Positions 1 to 12,655 of a DNA stretch of 64,000 nt are shown here, piece by piece. The translations under genes and the position numbers were made by a program. Below the pieces are notes generated by a model. That model did not search any database and had not been told where the DNA came from. It worked only from the letters and a program-made list of their open reading frames with translations. Origin of the DNA: Neelides folsomi (lineage: Eukaryota; Arthropoda; Collembola; Neelipleona; Neelidae); the NCBI GenBank assembly GCA_034687125.1, contig JAQGBZ010000106.1:1-64000 (forward strand), read 5' to 3'. Positions within the stretch are counted from its first letter, which is position 1. Each line of letters starts with the position of its first letter.

Positions 1-858
1 TTTATAATTAAAATAGAATAGAAATATTACGAAACGTTCATGGGCCTATGGAAGCGTAACACTTGGGCCACATGGTACTTGTATAATATAATAGACCTCA
101 CATATAGTTGCTTTAATACCCAATTTATCCTACTCATAGATGCAGATGGATGAATCTCACGGAGAAAATCCATGAAGTTGGGCCCATTGAGAAAATTTCT
201 TGTTTATTGTAATGAGGCATCCGGAGGAGTTCATTTACTATGTAAATCCATGCTTGTGGCTTGTAGTAATATTAAGCTTCTGATTCTTTTATTTTAAGGA
301 ACAAAACAATTAAAAGTCAACCGTTTACAAGATTGCTTCATTACTTATTTGTGATTTTATTACTTTGATATGATTTACGTACATTATTTATTTTTTCGTA
401 CTTTGTATAAATGCTTTCATTGTTTTAATAATCCATAATAAAATGATTTTTATTTTTTTACTGTGCATGTAAATAGGTATAATACATAATTACAATAGCA
501 AAATGTGTACATAAAATATGTAGCTTAATGAAATTAAGATGCGTCATCTAGCAACATTAGAAAACTATGGTAGTTAGTTCTATGCACAAAAATCTAGCTT
601 GATCTTATTTACTTCTGATTATTGTGATTATATAACACACTTTTAACGCCAATAATTCGCATTTTATTTGTATTTAAATGAGGGAATGAATAACAACACA
701 CCAATTCTTTCATGGGGTTTCCGAATATTAACATAACCATTCAAAAAAAGGCATTTTAAAGACGTTATATAATAGAATCTTTTGTTTTGAGAAACAAGTT
801 TAACATGTTTGATGGATTAGAGAGAATTAAAATTATTTGGAACTGGGTTTTTATTTAT
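1..858. other. No gene seen
   Basis: AT-rich sequence with no open frame or splice pattern that I can support. It could hold the 3' flank of the small minus-strand gene that follows. Confidence 0.5.
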
Positions 859-1306
859 TTAAAATGATGATTCTGAATAAGCTTCATTTTGTCTTCCTCC
901 AACGTCAGCTTCTTCATTTGATTCTTCAATGCTGCGTTTATTTTTCCGTCCACATCCACAAAAATCTCGAAATATTATTCTATATAGAGATTTCTCTTTG
1001 ATTTTAATTTCTTTCAATATTCCCATTTTTTCTTCTTTCAATTTTCTTAATCTTTTCTTCTTATAATAGCAGAAGCACATTGAAAACATCTATGAAATAA
1101 GAGGAGCGTATTATTTATATGACCGTATAAAATATAATACACATCATATGCGATATATAATTAAATAACTCACTATTTTTAATTGTAATGTATAATATTA
1201 ATAAGAATAAGTAAAAGAAAATAATAAGATGACTCACGGAAAAGAGCCCAACTGCGACACCAAGAAACAAATACAGATTCCAATTACTTAATAATGAATG
1301 CTTCAT
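859..1306 (-). CDS. Small single-pass membrane protein, unknown
   Basis: Two exons on the minus strand: 1306-1238 and 1089-859, with a GTGAGT donor, a TTTCATAG acceptor and phase 0. The product is 99 residues. Residues about 10-31 form one hydrophobic segment (LYLFLGVAVGLFSMFSMCF) followed at once by a strongly basic stretch (YYKKKRLRKLKEEK), the usual layout of a signal anchor with a cytosolic basic tail. The tail carries an FCGCGRKNKR motif and an acidic, serine-rich end. I do not recognise the family. Splicing places the two hydrophobic halves in one continuous segment, which supports the model. It could instead be a lineage-specific orphan or a fortuitous frame; there is no homology evidence. 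Confidence 0.45.
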
Positions 1307-2387
1307 GATGTTTTTATTTTTTAGAAAATGAGATTCAATTTGAGTAATATTATTATATTTTGTTAATTGTTATTTTTGCAAATATTTTTAAAAGATGCAA
1401 AAACACCAACAATTGAGTGGTTTCATTTAATTACAGTTGCGCTTTGCGCTATAGCGGCAATAGATAACCAAAAAGTAATAAATGATCATTTTTTGATAAA
1501 TGAATCATTTTATCATTTGTCTGTACTCTGTACCCTGTATAGACTGTATACCTACCCTTACATATATCGATACTTTAATCGCTACAATGGTTGCAACACG
1601 GAAAAGATCAAATTACAATTTCTATTGGTAAAAAGGCTTTATAATTTTTTAAGATAAGGTACTAATATTAGAAAATGTATTATTTTTTTATATTTTTTTT
1701 ACAATCATGTACTTTTTAACCATTTGAGTTAGCTAGTTAGAATACAATTCATATCTTTTAAATATCTGTATATTTAATTATTATCAGTATTCAATTTTAT
1801 CACTAATATCAAGGTAAAAATGATAACTCATTTCATCATGCTGTACATTGCTACGTACTTAAATGCAAAGGGCATCTTTGTATGCACTAAGTATATGAAG
1901 TCATTTATAAATAATGAATATTAACTATGAGTGTAAATATGTAAAAAATTCATTTTGGTTTTATTGAATTTCACAGAATTCTTGGCTCAAATTCTTTTAC
2001 AAAATATAGAATTCTTTTTTTCATCTGATATCGTATAGTATACTTAGGCATTGTGTTGTCTTCGGCATCATACCCACAATTATTTTTCCAGATCATTCAG
2101 TCCGAAGGAATGATCATGTATTGAAGAAATTCTCTTGATCTTTTAAATCTTGGCTTTTGAGATTCGAAATATTGGAATTCTTTCATTGTACACTGCAAGC
2201 TTTTGTCAAGCGGAGGAGGCATTCGATTCCTATACAAAGAACATTATTTTAATGCAGTTTAAACCAAAACCAAGGGTTTAAATTGTCATTTATGTTCTCT
2301 CCTCCTTCTCTCTAAAAATCTTTGTTGCGTGATGCGAGGTCTTTAATGTATGTATTTGACATAAAAGGGAATGAGTGATATTTTTTA
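1307..2387. other. No supported gene
   Basis: AT-rich spacer between two small minus-strand genes. A 96-codon open frame at 1367-1657 on the plus strand lacks splice context, domain or signal peptide and was not called. Confidence 0.4.
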
Positions 2388-2976
2388 TTACTTCCAAATA
2401 CAAGCTACACGAAATCCATCATCATAAAATCCCATTTCTTTTGCAATAAGCTCATCTTTACTTTCAAATATCTGAATTATGAATAAAACAATTACGGGCA
2501 ATTCAATTGTTTTAAATATTGTAAAAATTAAATAAATATAGGTATAAAATATTAATTTAAATACTGGTTCTGGTTTCCGTTCTTCGAGCTTTCTTTTGTA
2601 CATATCTCGAATGAATGTCAATTCTTCAGGTGTTTTTTCAAACTTGATAGGAAGAGCCATAAAAATTCTTAAGTTTCTCCAAGGCAATTCCTTTTAAATA
2701 AGTAAAGGACATGTTAAAATAAACGGTACGGTATTATTTAATATTTTTGAATTCCTTTTGAATTAACTCCATGTTATGCTTTGTAAATAATTAAAATTTT
2801 ACTCTTGGAGTATTAAACATTGTAATTTCTTCAAAATATTTTCTTTCAAGCGCATTGTGCTCGTTAATTATAAATGTTCGGTTTCTTTTAATTGGAATTC
2901 CGTGGACAAGATGCGAAAATAAAATTGTACTTATAATGAAACAAAGGGGAAAATCTAAAATTGAAATCATCATCAA
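2388..2976 (-). CDS. Small secreted protein, unknown
   Basis: Three exons, 2976-2803, 2690-2565 and 2471-2388, all joined in phase 0, give 127 residues. The first 26 residues are a plausible signal peptide ending at HLVHG. The mature chain is hydrophilic and charged (KRNRTFIINEHNALERKYF, then FEKTPEELTFIRDMYKRKL) and ends in FRVACIWK. It has a single cysteine outside the signal region, so it is not a disulfide-rich toxin or defensin type. Donors are GTAAAA and GTATTT; acceptors are TTTAAAAG and AATTCAG. I do not recognise the family. Reading the middle intron through would add a hydrophobic stretch; splicing it out is preferred because both borders keep phase and the intron is AT-rich. Confidence 0.5.
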
Positions 2977-3929
2977 AATTTTCTATATAGAGCTTGTAAT
3001 TGATATTTTTTTATTTTTGTAAGGTCTTATTGAAAGTATTTTACATTTAACAAATTTCAATTTAATTATTAATTATACTTTCCAAGAAGGGTTTTTAAGT
3101 TTTAAAGTTGTGTGTAAACATCCGCCAAAACAGTCATTGAATTTAATGTAAGTATGTATGTAAATGAATTCCAAATGCAATGAGTTTAAAATAAAGTTCA
3201 GTTGAGTATGTATTGAGAATACATACTCATATTCATTTCATAGAATATTAATTTCTTTTATAGACTTTTTTCATAAAGTACTTAAATACACGAATTAAAT
3301 TATTTACATGTAAAAAATTAAAGATTCTGTTAAAAGCATTGTATATGTGACAATGTGACTTATTCTTTTATTTCGTTAAACTTGTAATCAATTAATCAAT
3401 ACAAGTTAAAAATGATATCGTCATGAAATATAGAATGTATTGTCAATAAAATATGGTACAATTAAAAATTGTTATAAAAAAGTTAAAATATAAAGTTTTA
3501 CAAATATGGACGCTTTCATGATGAATCCTTAATTATTAAAATCTCTTTAATTGAGATCACAATTATTTAGATCAATATATTATTAAAAAATAGCATTTAT
3601 AAAGGTATCTATCAAGGTACGTGAAATCTATCATTTAATTGAAGTTATTTACAAAGTAAATAATTGAAGTTATTTACAAAGTAAATTTTTCTAATAGACT
3701 TGATTTCCAAGATACATTATTATGGCACCGAACACAGTCATAGTCAATTTAAAAAAATCTGTTTCCTCTTTATAGCCATAAAGATACATCGTCTCTTTGA
3801 TTAAAAAACTAAAAATAATGGTTTATTTGTCTTCATCTGACTTAAACATGATACTAAATTACTAAAAATTAAAATTAAAAAAAATATAAATTAAAAGCTT
3901 AATTAATTTGTATAGGTACTGGAGTTTGA
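2977..3929. other. No gene seen
   Basis: AT-rich spacer between the small secreted gene and the 3' end of chk1. The only structure noticed is the 25-bp duplication at 3637-3686. Confidence 0.5.
3637..3686. repeat. 25-bp tandem duplication
   Basis: Two adjacent identical copies of a 25-bp unit beginning AATTGAAGTTATTTAC, at 3637-3661 and 3662-3686. Probably replication slippage in non-coding DNA. Confidence 0.85.
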
Positions 3930-6900
3930 TCAATTCATAAGATATGGAATTGAGTTTGTGGCAACTGCTAATGGCCATGAAATTGGGCCTTTGAATTCAT
4001 TACTGCTCATTTTTTCTTTGATTTTGACAAAATGTCGTTTGAATTCGAGTCCGCAACCACGAGAAAGACGAAAGTCAAGAAGGACGAGATGATTTCCCAT
4101 TTCAATCACACTGGCTTTAAAAACTAATTGCATCTTACGACGATCCACAGTAGAAATTGTAATCTAAAAAAATAATTAAATAATCAGAAAAACATAAAAT
4201 ACTCATACAAAACTAAAAACTACTGTAACATATACCTATACAAAAATATTTTTAAATGTCTCAGGAATCAATTAGCAAGTAATGAATTCTTATTTTAAAA
4301 GCTCTTACAAATGGGACTTTGGAAGTTTGGGTTCGGCATGTATATCCATTTTCAGAACAAACTTCAAGGAGTTCCTTAAGAGCTTCCTCTTTGGAAGAAG
4401 AAACACAAAACCGTGTCATCCTTTTTACGAGCCTTTGGATTGGAGCCGCATCGCTGCTGGCTGAGGAAGCAATTTGTGAAGCCAAGAAGAATTCATCTGC
4501 AGCTGCTGCTGGTTGGGAGAAACTGAAGCTCGCCTTATTCTCGTTCTTATATTCAGCTTCTTCCTCTTCTTCGACATATTCTTTACCTAATTATGATGAT
4601 ATTAGAAGCAAAATAATATAATTCATGATAAAATAATAAAATCCATGATAAAATCATAAAATTCATGATAAAATCATAAAATTCATGATAAAATAATAAA
4701 ATTCATGAAAAAATAATAAGAATTTGCAATATGAATATACCGAAGTTTTGTGGCTCTGGTTGTGAATAGCAAATTCGAGTTATGGAATCCTCTAAAGCTC
4801 CTCTTAAATTAGCTCCAGATGCTCTTTTCTTTGCAAGTGGACTTCCGTTACCTCTCATTTTGGTTCGGCCTGGAAATCATAAAAACAAAAGAAAAAATTG
4901 AAAACAAAAGAAAACAAATGCGTCATGATGCATGATATAAGAATGGTATTAAATTATCTTCATGTTCATATAATTTGTATTTAATAACAGCATATAAAAT
5001 TTCATCTCATACAACATTCGTATATATTTATCTAGGTAAACTATAAAAGTAAGAACTAAATCAATAAGTGAAGTAGTTGATGAGCAATAAAAAAATTCCC
5101 GTACAACTAATCCACCACCAATCAGTCAAACTTGTACATAAAATTCACAACACTGTTTTTAACTAAATTATTTAATTTCTTCGTTGTCTTCGGATTAAAG
5201 GACGAAAGCATCGAAAGATGTTCCAAAGTGGAATAAGACAAGGTATTCCATGACTCAGATCATATATGCCAATCTGAGTCACAGAAGTACCTGAACTCAG
5301 CCGCACTCTCTCGCGAGTCCGATGCCCGGTGAATCATTACTTCTATATTATTCACGTATTGCGTCGTAGACCAGAGATCGATCAATCTTCCCTCGGCCCT
5401 ATAAAATAAAATTGATAGCCTTTCCAACTTACATCCATGAACTCTCTTATTCATCCAGGGATGAGATCGAATGCCATCGATCGTGACTCGTCTTGAGGGA
5501 GTAGGGCATAGGATCCTTTTCATAAAGTTCAAAGCTCCAGTGTCAAGTTTGGCCCAAGGGAGTCGGTAGTGTTTCCCCTCTTTCCACAATCGGTAATCGA
5601 GGCAGTCGGGAGAGGGACGATCCCAAGGAAGCTCTAAAACCAGATGCATATATTGCTTAATCACATAAACACACAACCCAAGAGGATTAAAAGAAACAAA
5701 TAAGAATTAAGCCCAACTATTAACAAATATTAAGCTCTGCTACAATAATACAAAGTTACGATAAGGGTATTTAACATATTAATAATATGGAAAATTTTAT
5801 CATTAAGTCAATTTACCTCCAGCAAGAAGAGCGACTAGAATGACACCACATGACCAGATGTCAGCCGGCTGAGCTTTATATTGTCTCGTAAGAACTTCAG
5901 GTGCGACGTAGGGAAGAGTTCCACATCGTTTGTCCAAAAGCCGTTCTTGCCCTTTTGATCGGAAAATAGTAGCGAATCCAAAATCGGATATTTTGATTTT
6001 TCCAGCTCCGTCCAAAAGGATGTTTTCTGGCTTCAAGTCTCGATGAGCAATGCCCATCCGATGGAGGTACTCCACTCCATTTACGATTTGCATGAAGTAC
6101 ACTTGAGCCTTTCCTCCATCCAATCCAACATCCGGCTCTAAACATATATTTAAGCCCATGAGTACCTCAATCCTCTTTGTTCTTCTTGGTGGTAGGGGAG
6201 AGATGGGGGAAATACTCTCTTGTTATGTTTAAAGCATAATATTCTAATTGCGGGTTAATGGTTCATTTTAACAAGCTGTGCTTCTATGTGTGGACACCTG
6301 CATCCTATTTTTTACAATGATTGACAGTTGGTTTTTTCCTGTATGGTATCATGGAAATGACGTGAAATTTCCAAAGGTTGTAATTATGGTTCGAAGATCC
6401 TCAGGGGACAAAAGATGTTTAAAGCAAGGTTTAAACAAATAGCAAAGGACATCGACACGCCAAGACATTCTGTGGCCTTTGGACAGCTCAAGCAAAAGAA
6501 AAAGGCAAATAAGAGATTACTCACCTATTCGGTCAAACAATTCGCCACCAGAAGCATATTCGATAAAAAGATATTCTGTAGGGCCTTCTCGTCTGCTGCC
6601 ATAAAATCGTATGATGTTCTCATGATCCAATAGCTTATGAATTTGAACTTCTTTCTTCACCACATCGCTAGCTTCAGGATGGTCATCGAGGTTTATGATT
6701 TTCAATGCAACTTCATCTCGAGTATTTTTGTTCAAAAGAAGCTTAACTCTAATTACCAAAAAAGCCAATATAAATATCACGCTTCAATAATCAGTTTTTA
6801 AATAATAGCAATAATCTGTATTAAATAATTAAAATAATTAATAATTAAAAATAGCAAATTAAAAACTTACTCTCCAAAAGCTCCTTCGCCAAGTGTTTGT

Positions 6901-6932
6901 TCAATGTACCACTCCTCAATGAACTCAACCAT
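3930..6932 (-). CDS. CHEK1: Checkpoint kinase Chk1
   Basis: Seven exons (6932-6871, 6748-6525, 6137-5817, 5633-5433, 4869-4741, 4586-4309, 4163-3930) give 482 residues, close to the 476 of human Chk1. Order: kinase N-lobe with GEGAFGEV loop (15-22) and VALK lysine 37; HRDLKPEN with catalytic D129; DFG 147-149; GTLPYVAPE activation segment; then a linker with SQ sites at S305 (YSQPEP) and S336 (FSFSQP) matching the ATR sites S317 and S345 of human Chk1; then the KA1-like autoinhibitory region (RLVKRMTRF and [15 protein letters not shown]). In the family this nuclear serine/threonine kinase is activated by ATR and halts the cell cycle by acting on CDC25. The activation motif reads DFGFA rather than DFGLA. 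All donor and acceptor phases agree, so the gene looks intact. Confidence 0.96.
4621..4720. repeat. 20-bp tandem repeat, five units
   Basis: Five consecutive 20-bp units of the form ATTCATGATAAAATAATAAA with few substitutions, lying inside chk1 intron 5. A short minisatellite. Confidence 0.9.
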
Positions 6933-6968
6933 GATTGCAAAAACACATCGGTTTAACTACGTTTGAAT
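6933..6968 (-). other. chk1 5' UTR segment behind a splice acceptor
   Basis: On the minus strand a long T-run followed by AG (6970-6969) lies just upstream of the chk1 ATG. It predicts that the 5' UTR is spliced to an upstream leader exon, probably in the GC-richer patch at 7.3-8.5 kb. Confidence 0.5.
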
Positions 6969-9900
6969 CTAAAAAAAATAAATAAATGAGAGCTTCGAAC
7001 CAACTGGAAGTAAAGTTGTAACTGACAATGAAACTTAATTGAATGGATATCTCTTAACAAAAAAGCTTAAACCGCGCAATTTTTTATCTCAATATCTCTC
7101 AATGATTGTGAATGAAAAAATTTCCTTTGATACTTTGAGCGGGAATTGTATGCAAAGGGGATTAAACAAGTTTAATGGACTCACTGACTCACAATAACTC
7201 AACGGCTCAATCGCTCAATTCCTCACTATCTAAATAACTCTCATAACGTCAGTTGAATTAACTGCCTATAATATTAAAGATGACAAAAAACGTAGGTGTT
7301 ATAAAAGGTGGGGGTTGATGACAGAAGGGAGGCTGAGAAGACTGACGCCAAGGTAGGCGGCGGCGGTGGTGTAAGATCAATAAAAAGGAAGGATGAGGAT
7401 GGAGGGACCAGAGATTACCTTCATATCCGAATCCTCGGGTCTGACGGATCAAAGTAAAGATGCGGGTAGGGGCGAGATTGGAATCGATAATCAGAGGGGT
7501 GGCTGCTGGGGAAGGGTTGACTCTCTTTTGTCTCTGTCTGTCTGAAGGAGAGGCTCTCGAATGGCGCGCCCCAAACAAAGGAACCCCTGGGAAAACGCTA
7601 CCCGAACGAACCCCGCTCATTTCCTCTGACTCACCACCCCAGCCAATCAATAATTACTAAATCTATCCTAGGCGGGATTCCCGCCAATCTACCTTCGTAA
7701 CACTAACAGTAAAACAGAGGTCAAAGTTATTTCCTTACGTCTATGAGTTCGAAGGTCGTGGGGGCCCTTGTTGTGTCTGGAATCCAGACTCTTTTGAAGC
7801 CTTGGAGTTGAAGGATCAGAGCCGCTTCCCTTTGCTTCTTCCGAGGGAGAGGGAAGGGAGAGGAGTGACGGCTTTCCTCTCTCTGTCTTCTCTCCCCTTC
7901 CCTCCAAACGATCCAGAGTTGGAGAGATTTTGTCCGTTAAGGGCCCACGGACAAACCCAAGAACGTCGCTTGGCTGCTTGGTCGAGATCGGGAGCTTGCC
8001 CAAGCACAAGCTTTTATTCAAGAGCTTTTCTGGAGGGGTGAGGTTTGGACCCTGCGCAAAAGACCGTGAGGGAAAGGGTAGCTTCGCCACTGGTCCCTTC
8101 TTGGTCCGGGATCTCTCGCAGGAACGCCAACGGAAGCCGAACCCTCCCGAGCAGCCTCAAGGGAAGGAAAGATGAGGGAGAAATAAATGGGGAATAACGC
8201 AAGGATGGTAAAATATATAGCAATAAAGTACCAAATACGTAGGAAGTATTATACATGGGAAGTATAGAAGACGGGAACAAACAGAGTTTTCAGGAGGGGG
8301 AGAGAAGACCGGGACCCGGACCAACCCCGACCACGAGCCGAGTGTGATGAAGCTTTTTTATTTTTCCGGGCTTCGCTCCCCTCCCGACCATTTCCAGGCC
8401 TCTCCCTTCCCGATGGATCAACGAAGCTCAACGATTCAACGAAGCTCCAACTGCTTATTTCTTATCACATCCTTCTCCCCTCTTTTTCCTTCTCTCGTAT
8501 TTACAATACTGGACTGATATTCTCATATATTTTTATATGACTCGTACAGCTCGTAGTTATATCAAACAGTCTGGACTAGGAGTGAACTCTGAGGGAGATA
8601 GAGATAGGACAGCCTTTATTTAAACTCAATTGGGAGATCCAAATGGGAGCTGGGATATCTTCGCCCGATAAAACCTCGACCATTTACATTCATTCCACAC
8701 CTAAAAACGATTTTTATTTTCCCTTATTCTACACCGTTACTGTTGTTTTTTCCTTCTGATTCATCGAATTAATCAACGTGGATCATGATCAAAATGCATG
8801 TTTTATTTTATCGTACCTTGGTCATTTGTACAGGAGTGACATTTAACCAGTAATGTTCAAATTGAACAGTTTAATCAATGAAAGTATAAGTATTTTGAGC
8901 ATAGCATGGAATTGAAGAGGGTTGGTTAAATATAAGCTTATATGGGGAAGTTGTAATCATAAGCTCCTAACCACGAATTAAATGAAATGGTTTCATTTAG
9001 TGTGATTAGGTTCAATGTGAACTTGATTGGACCTGCGGTTTGATCCTTATTTCAATTAAAGATTATTTCCTATATCATGGGAGTTTTGCTGTTTTGGGGG
9101 TTCTGTTCAATATTGAATCTTGGAATTGAATGGTGAAGAGGGGAAAGGTTTGAAAATGTGAAAACAAAAGAATTTTTCACACCCCATTGAAAGATGGATC
9201 GAAGGGCTGAAGATTCGGGATGGCAAACCGAGCGTTCATTTTTACAGTGTTATTAATATTTAGAATGGGAGATCTCTCCCCTCTTCAGCCCTTTCAAAAC
9301 GGAGAGAGAGACAGATAGAACAGAGATAGCATTTTATTATTCATTTCATTCATTTGTAAATGCATTCAACTTTGCTCTAACGGAATATCAAGACACGGGT
9401 TTCGATGACTAACGCGGGTCGATTTCTAACTATTATATTTACATGATACCCACCTCTCTTTATATATACCATACATGCAAGCTTAAATAGGTTTTAAATA
9501 CTTTAATTTTTTATATAATTACATATTTCGTATTTATGATATTTATATTTTATATACATATTTCGTATTAAATATTTCGATAATATACAGTGGATTTATT
9601 TTAGATTAATATTCTATATGTATAATATGCTTTTATGTTTATGTTATTAAATATTTTATGATATGAGGTATATTTTAAACATATTAAATACAATTTTATG
9701 TAGTTAGATAATTTGTATCATGTTCATGTGTGACACGCAAACATTACAATCAAGGAAATGGCTCTTCGAGTGCTTTCATAAATTATTAATTATTATGTTT
9801 TGTCAAAATTAACAACAAACAGCTTTTTTGTACATAGTAGACTTATAAAATAAATGAGCTTATAAATAAATACAAATGCAAATTCTCTTAACCCGACTAC

Positions 9901-10197
9901 TGTACTTCCATTCGTCTATTAACTTTGTTTCTAAATTCAAACGTGAACCGCTGATTGAGTTCTGGGATTCTGGGTGCTTAGAGTTAACTTTTAATGCTAA
10001 CAAGAAAGAGAACAAGGAAGAATTTTTCTATTTTCCCATTCTAATTTTCAAATGCTCTTTACATAAAATTGCGTACTGGTATATAAGCATTTCGCGTCGC
10101 TGTAATAATTCTCATAAAATTATATTTAATTTTTATTATCGTTTATCTTGCAGAGAAAATACAAATTAAAAGCTTTTTTATCAATTGTTTAGTCAAA
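6969..10197. other. Spacer between divergent chk1 and PTPMT1, with GC-rich patch
   Basis: Between about 7260 and 8450 the base composition rises clearly above the AT-rich surroundings, with purine-rich and CCCTCC-type runs. Open frames there overlap on both strands, have low-complexity composition and match no family, so I call no protein. Candidate minus-strand donors (GTAATC at 7418, GTAAGG at 7738) could splice to the chk1 leader acceptor at 6969. A clean acceptor (TTATCTTGCAG, ending 10153) precedes the PTPMT1 start, suggesting a 5' UTR intron there too. The rest (8450-9870) is AT-rich with nothing recognised. Confidence 0.5.
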
Positions 10198-12373
10198 ATG
10201 GAATCAGCCTCTAAAACATCTCTGATTGGGTCTTATAGACAAACAGGTAAGATTAACTTTTGTAAATAATATTATTAATGAAAAAGAAATGTTTAGGAGA
10301 GTAAATTGGTAATTTGAGAATGATAAAAGCCATGCAGTTGCAGCATTTGTAGCTGCACCTTTGTGCAGTGAAAAGGCACACACATGTTCTTTCCCATCAT
10401 CTCAAATCCTCATTGCCTGAGGATAGCTCTGTTGAGATGGAAGAGTTGGATTTAAGATTTAAATTATTATCTTACTACCTCCACATACCTGTACAATCAG
10501 AGGTAGAAGTGGATCTTTTGAATCATTAGCATGTGCCTTTAAAGCTTTAACCAAAAAAGTCATCTATTCGTCGAACAGCCGACGTTTTTAAATCTCCGAT
10601 TTGAATTGGAGTAATAAATATGTTTTAATAAATACTTGAAAATACTACTTGTGATATCAAATAGGTAAAAACTTAATTTCTTACAATAATTTAAACAAAA
10701 ACTTATATACCAATTATAAATGATATTATCTTTATATATTAACACACGTCACGATAATAACTTTAACCCCAGACAAAAAAGGTTGAAACTGAAAATAATT
10801 AATGCATATTATGATTGTTATTTTTTCTTGCGGATAAGTAGAATTGTTATGACTCATAATTTGATATTATACATTAACTAATGGAAAATCCCGATCTAAT
10901 CAAGTTTCATTCTACGTTTATTTTCTATGCAATTATTAATTCAATTCGTTTTAATGACTTAATATCTGACACTTCAATGCCTTTCCCTCTGCTTGTCTTA
11001 ACTGAAGAACAATCATTCACAAAGGAACCTTTGGGACAAAAGGGTCATTTTAAGACTTAACTTTCAAGAATCAACTACAAATATAAAATATATTCATATT
11101 AACCAAGTCGAGTTTTATGTATTGCGTCATTTTGTGAATATTGTATTTTTTTAAAAAAGTTAACACATTTAAAACACCAAATATTTCTTCCATTTGACAC
11201 CCTCATGTCGCTCAAGCTGTTCTCATTCTTTGGTATGGCTGATCTTTATAAATTATGTATTATACACCTTTAAGATCATCGTTGATTTGATCTGATAATT
11301 CTGCATTTACATAAATCGTACAACAATCCACCTTGATCTTTTGGCCTTTGCCTACTTTTTTAAATGTAAATAAATGTTTTCCTATTTTTACAAAATGAAT
11401 AAAAGATTGTCAAATAGAGAAAATGACAAACAGAAGGGTTGAAATTGAAGTGTCTTTAAATCCAACTTCCAGTTCACTTCCAATCTCAGGTCAGGTAACT
11501 TCAGAGAAAGTTCTTCTTGGAGAGAAGTGAGAGAGACTTAACTAGGATTAATCAGGAGAATTGAGAATATTTGCCCAAAGTAAAGTTTGAAATAGAGCTA
11601 ATTATTTTAACTTGATAATTGTTTTATTATACAATTTTATTATTTTTTCTCAGGTGGAGTGAGAGGATTTGCTATCGGTATGTTTGCCCGTGTCTCTTTC
11701 TACCCAACTCTCTTTTATAATGTCTGCATGGAACGAGTGTCAAACAGACGGTGGTTCGACAGGATTGACAGTAAAGTCATTCTCGGAGCTCTTCCCTTTC
11801 GGTCGATGGTTGAGGATCTTCGAGACGAGAATGTGAAAGGAATTATTTCTATGAACGAAGATTATGAACTCTCAATATTTTCCTATAATAAAGAGGTATT
11901 TATTTAAATATTATTTACTCGATCAAACGAATTTTTTTAATTGTTGGTGATATCAATTAATGTATTTTACTTATTAGGGGTGGAAAAATATGGGAATAGA
12001 TTTTCTTCAACTCCCAACGAGAGATATCTTCGAAGCTCCTTGCCAAAAAAAGTTGAAAGAAGGTGTCGACTTCATCAAAAAATTCGATGGGAAAGACACC
12101 GTTTATGTTCACTGTAAAGCTGGAAGAACGAGAAGTGCAACTCTTGTAGCTTGCTATCTGATAACCGTATGAAAATTAACCAAAGATATGGAATGATATT
12201 ATTGTTAATCAATTTAATTTATAATTTTAATATTTTAGAAAAACTCATGGACGCCCAAAGAAGCTGTGGAACATATGCAACAATGCCGACCGCACATTTT
12301 GCTTGGACCCAAACAGCACTCTGCAATTAAGCAGTTTTACGAATCGGAATCCTCAAAACTTCAAAATAATTAA
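10198..12373 (+). CDS. PTPMT1: Mitochondrial phosphatidylglycerophosphatase / dual-specificity phosphatase PTPMT1
   Basis: Four exons: 10198-10246, 11654-11895, 11978-12166 and 12239-12373, total 204 residues (human 201). The phosphatase loop HCKAGRTR is intact, with catalytic C143 and R149, and the general acid region [10 protein letters not shown] lies about 30 residues before it. The N-terminal [14 protein letters not shown] segment is the membrane/mitochondrial targeting region typical of the family. The enzyme removes phosphate from phosphatidylglycerophosphate in cardiolipin synthesis at the inner mitochondrial membrane. Intron 1 is unusually long for this window (1407 bp). The first exon encodes only 16 residues plus a split codon; its start was chosen because the donor GTAAGA and phase fit exactly. 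Tail to tail with SDHD, 282 bp apart. Confidence 0.93.
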
Positions 12374-12655
12374 AAATCTTAAATTTATTTATTTAAATGA
12401 TATTTAAACAATCAAGCCCCTTTATCTTTGAATAATAAAAAATGAACGTTGTTTTCAACTTATCGAATCGAATTGCTTTTATTCTATTTACAATCCAAGG
12501 AATAATTTACAGTTTAAAGACACATTGTTTAACCTATTGGTTTATAATAATAATAATACGTTAGTCCTAAATTGAGAGTCCTTTAGTTGACATCCCAATG
12601 ATGCTGATTCTCATTTAACTCGTCATAATAAATTTGTATCTTTACTTATAATTGA

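Noticed and set aside
1367..1657. 96-codon plus-strand open frame
   Set aside because: No signal peptide, domain or splice context; AT-rich composition like its surroundings.
6389..6401. GGTTCGAAGATCC, resembling a tRNA B box
   Set aside because: No A box or cloverleaf around it; it lies in chk1 intron 2.
7258..8431. Several open frames on both strands in the GC-rich patch
   Set aside because: Mutually overlapping, low-complexity products with no family match; typical of GC-rich non-coding DNA with few stop codons.
9876..10169. 97-codon frame just before PTPMT1
   Set aside because: Interrupted by a strong acceptor at 10153 that belongs to the PTPMT1 leader; composition is non-coding.
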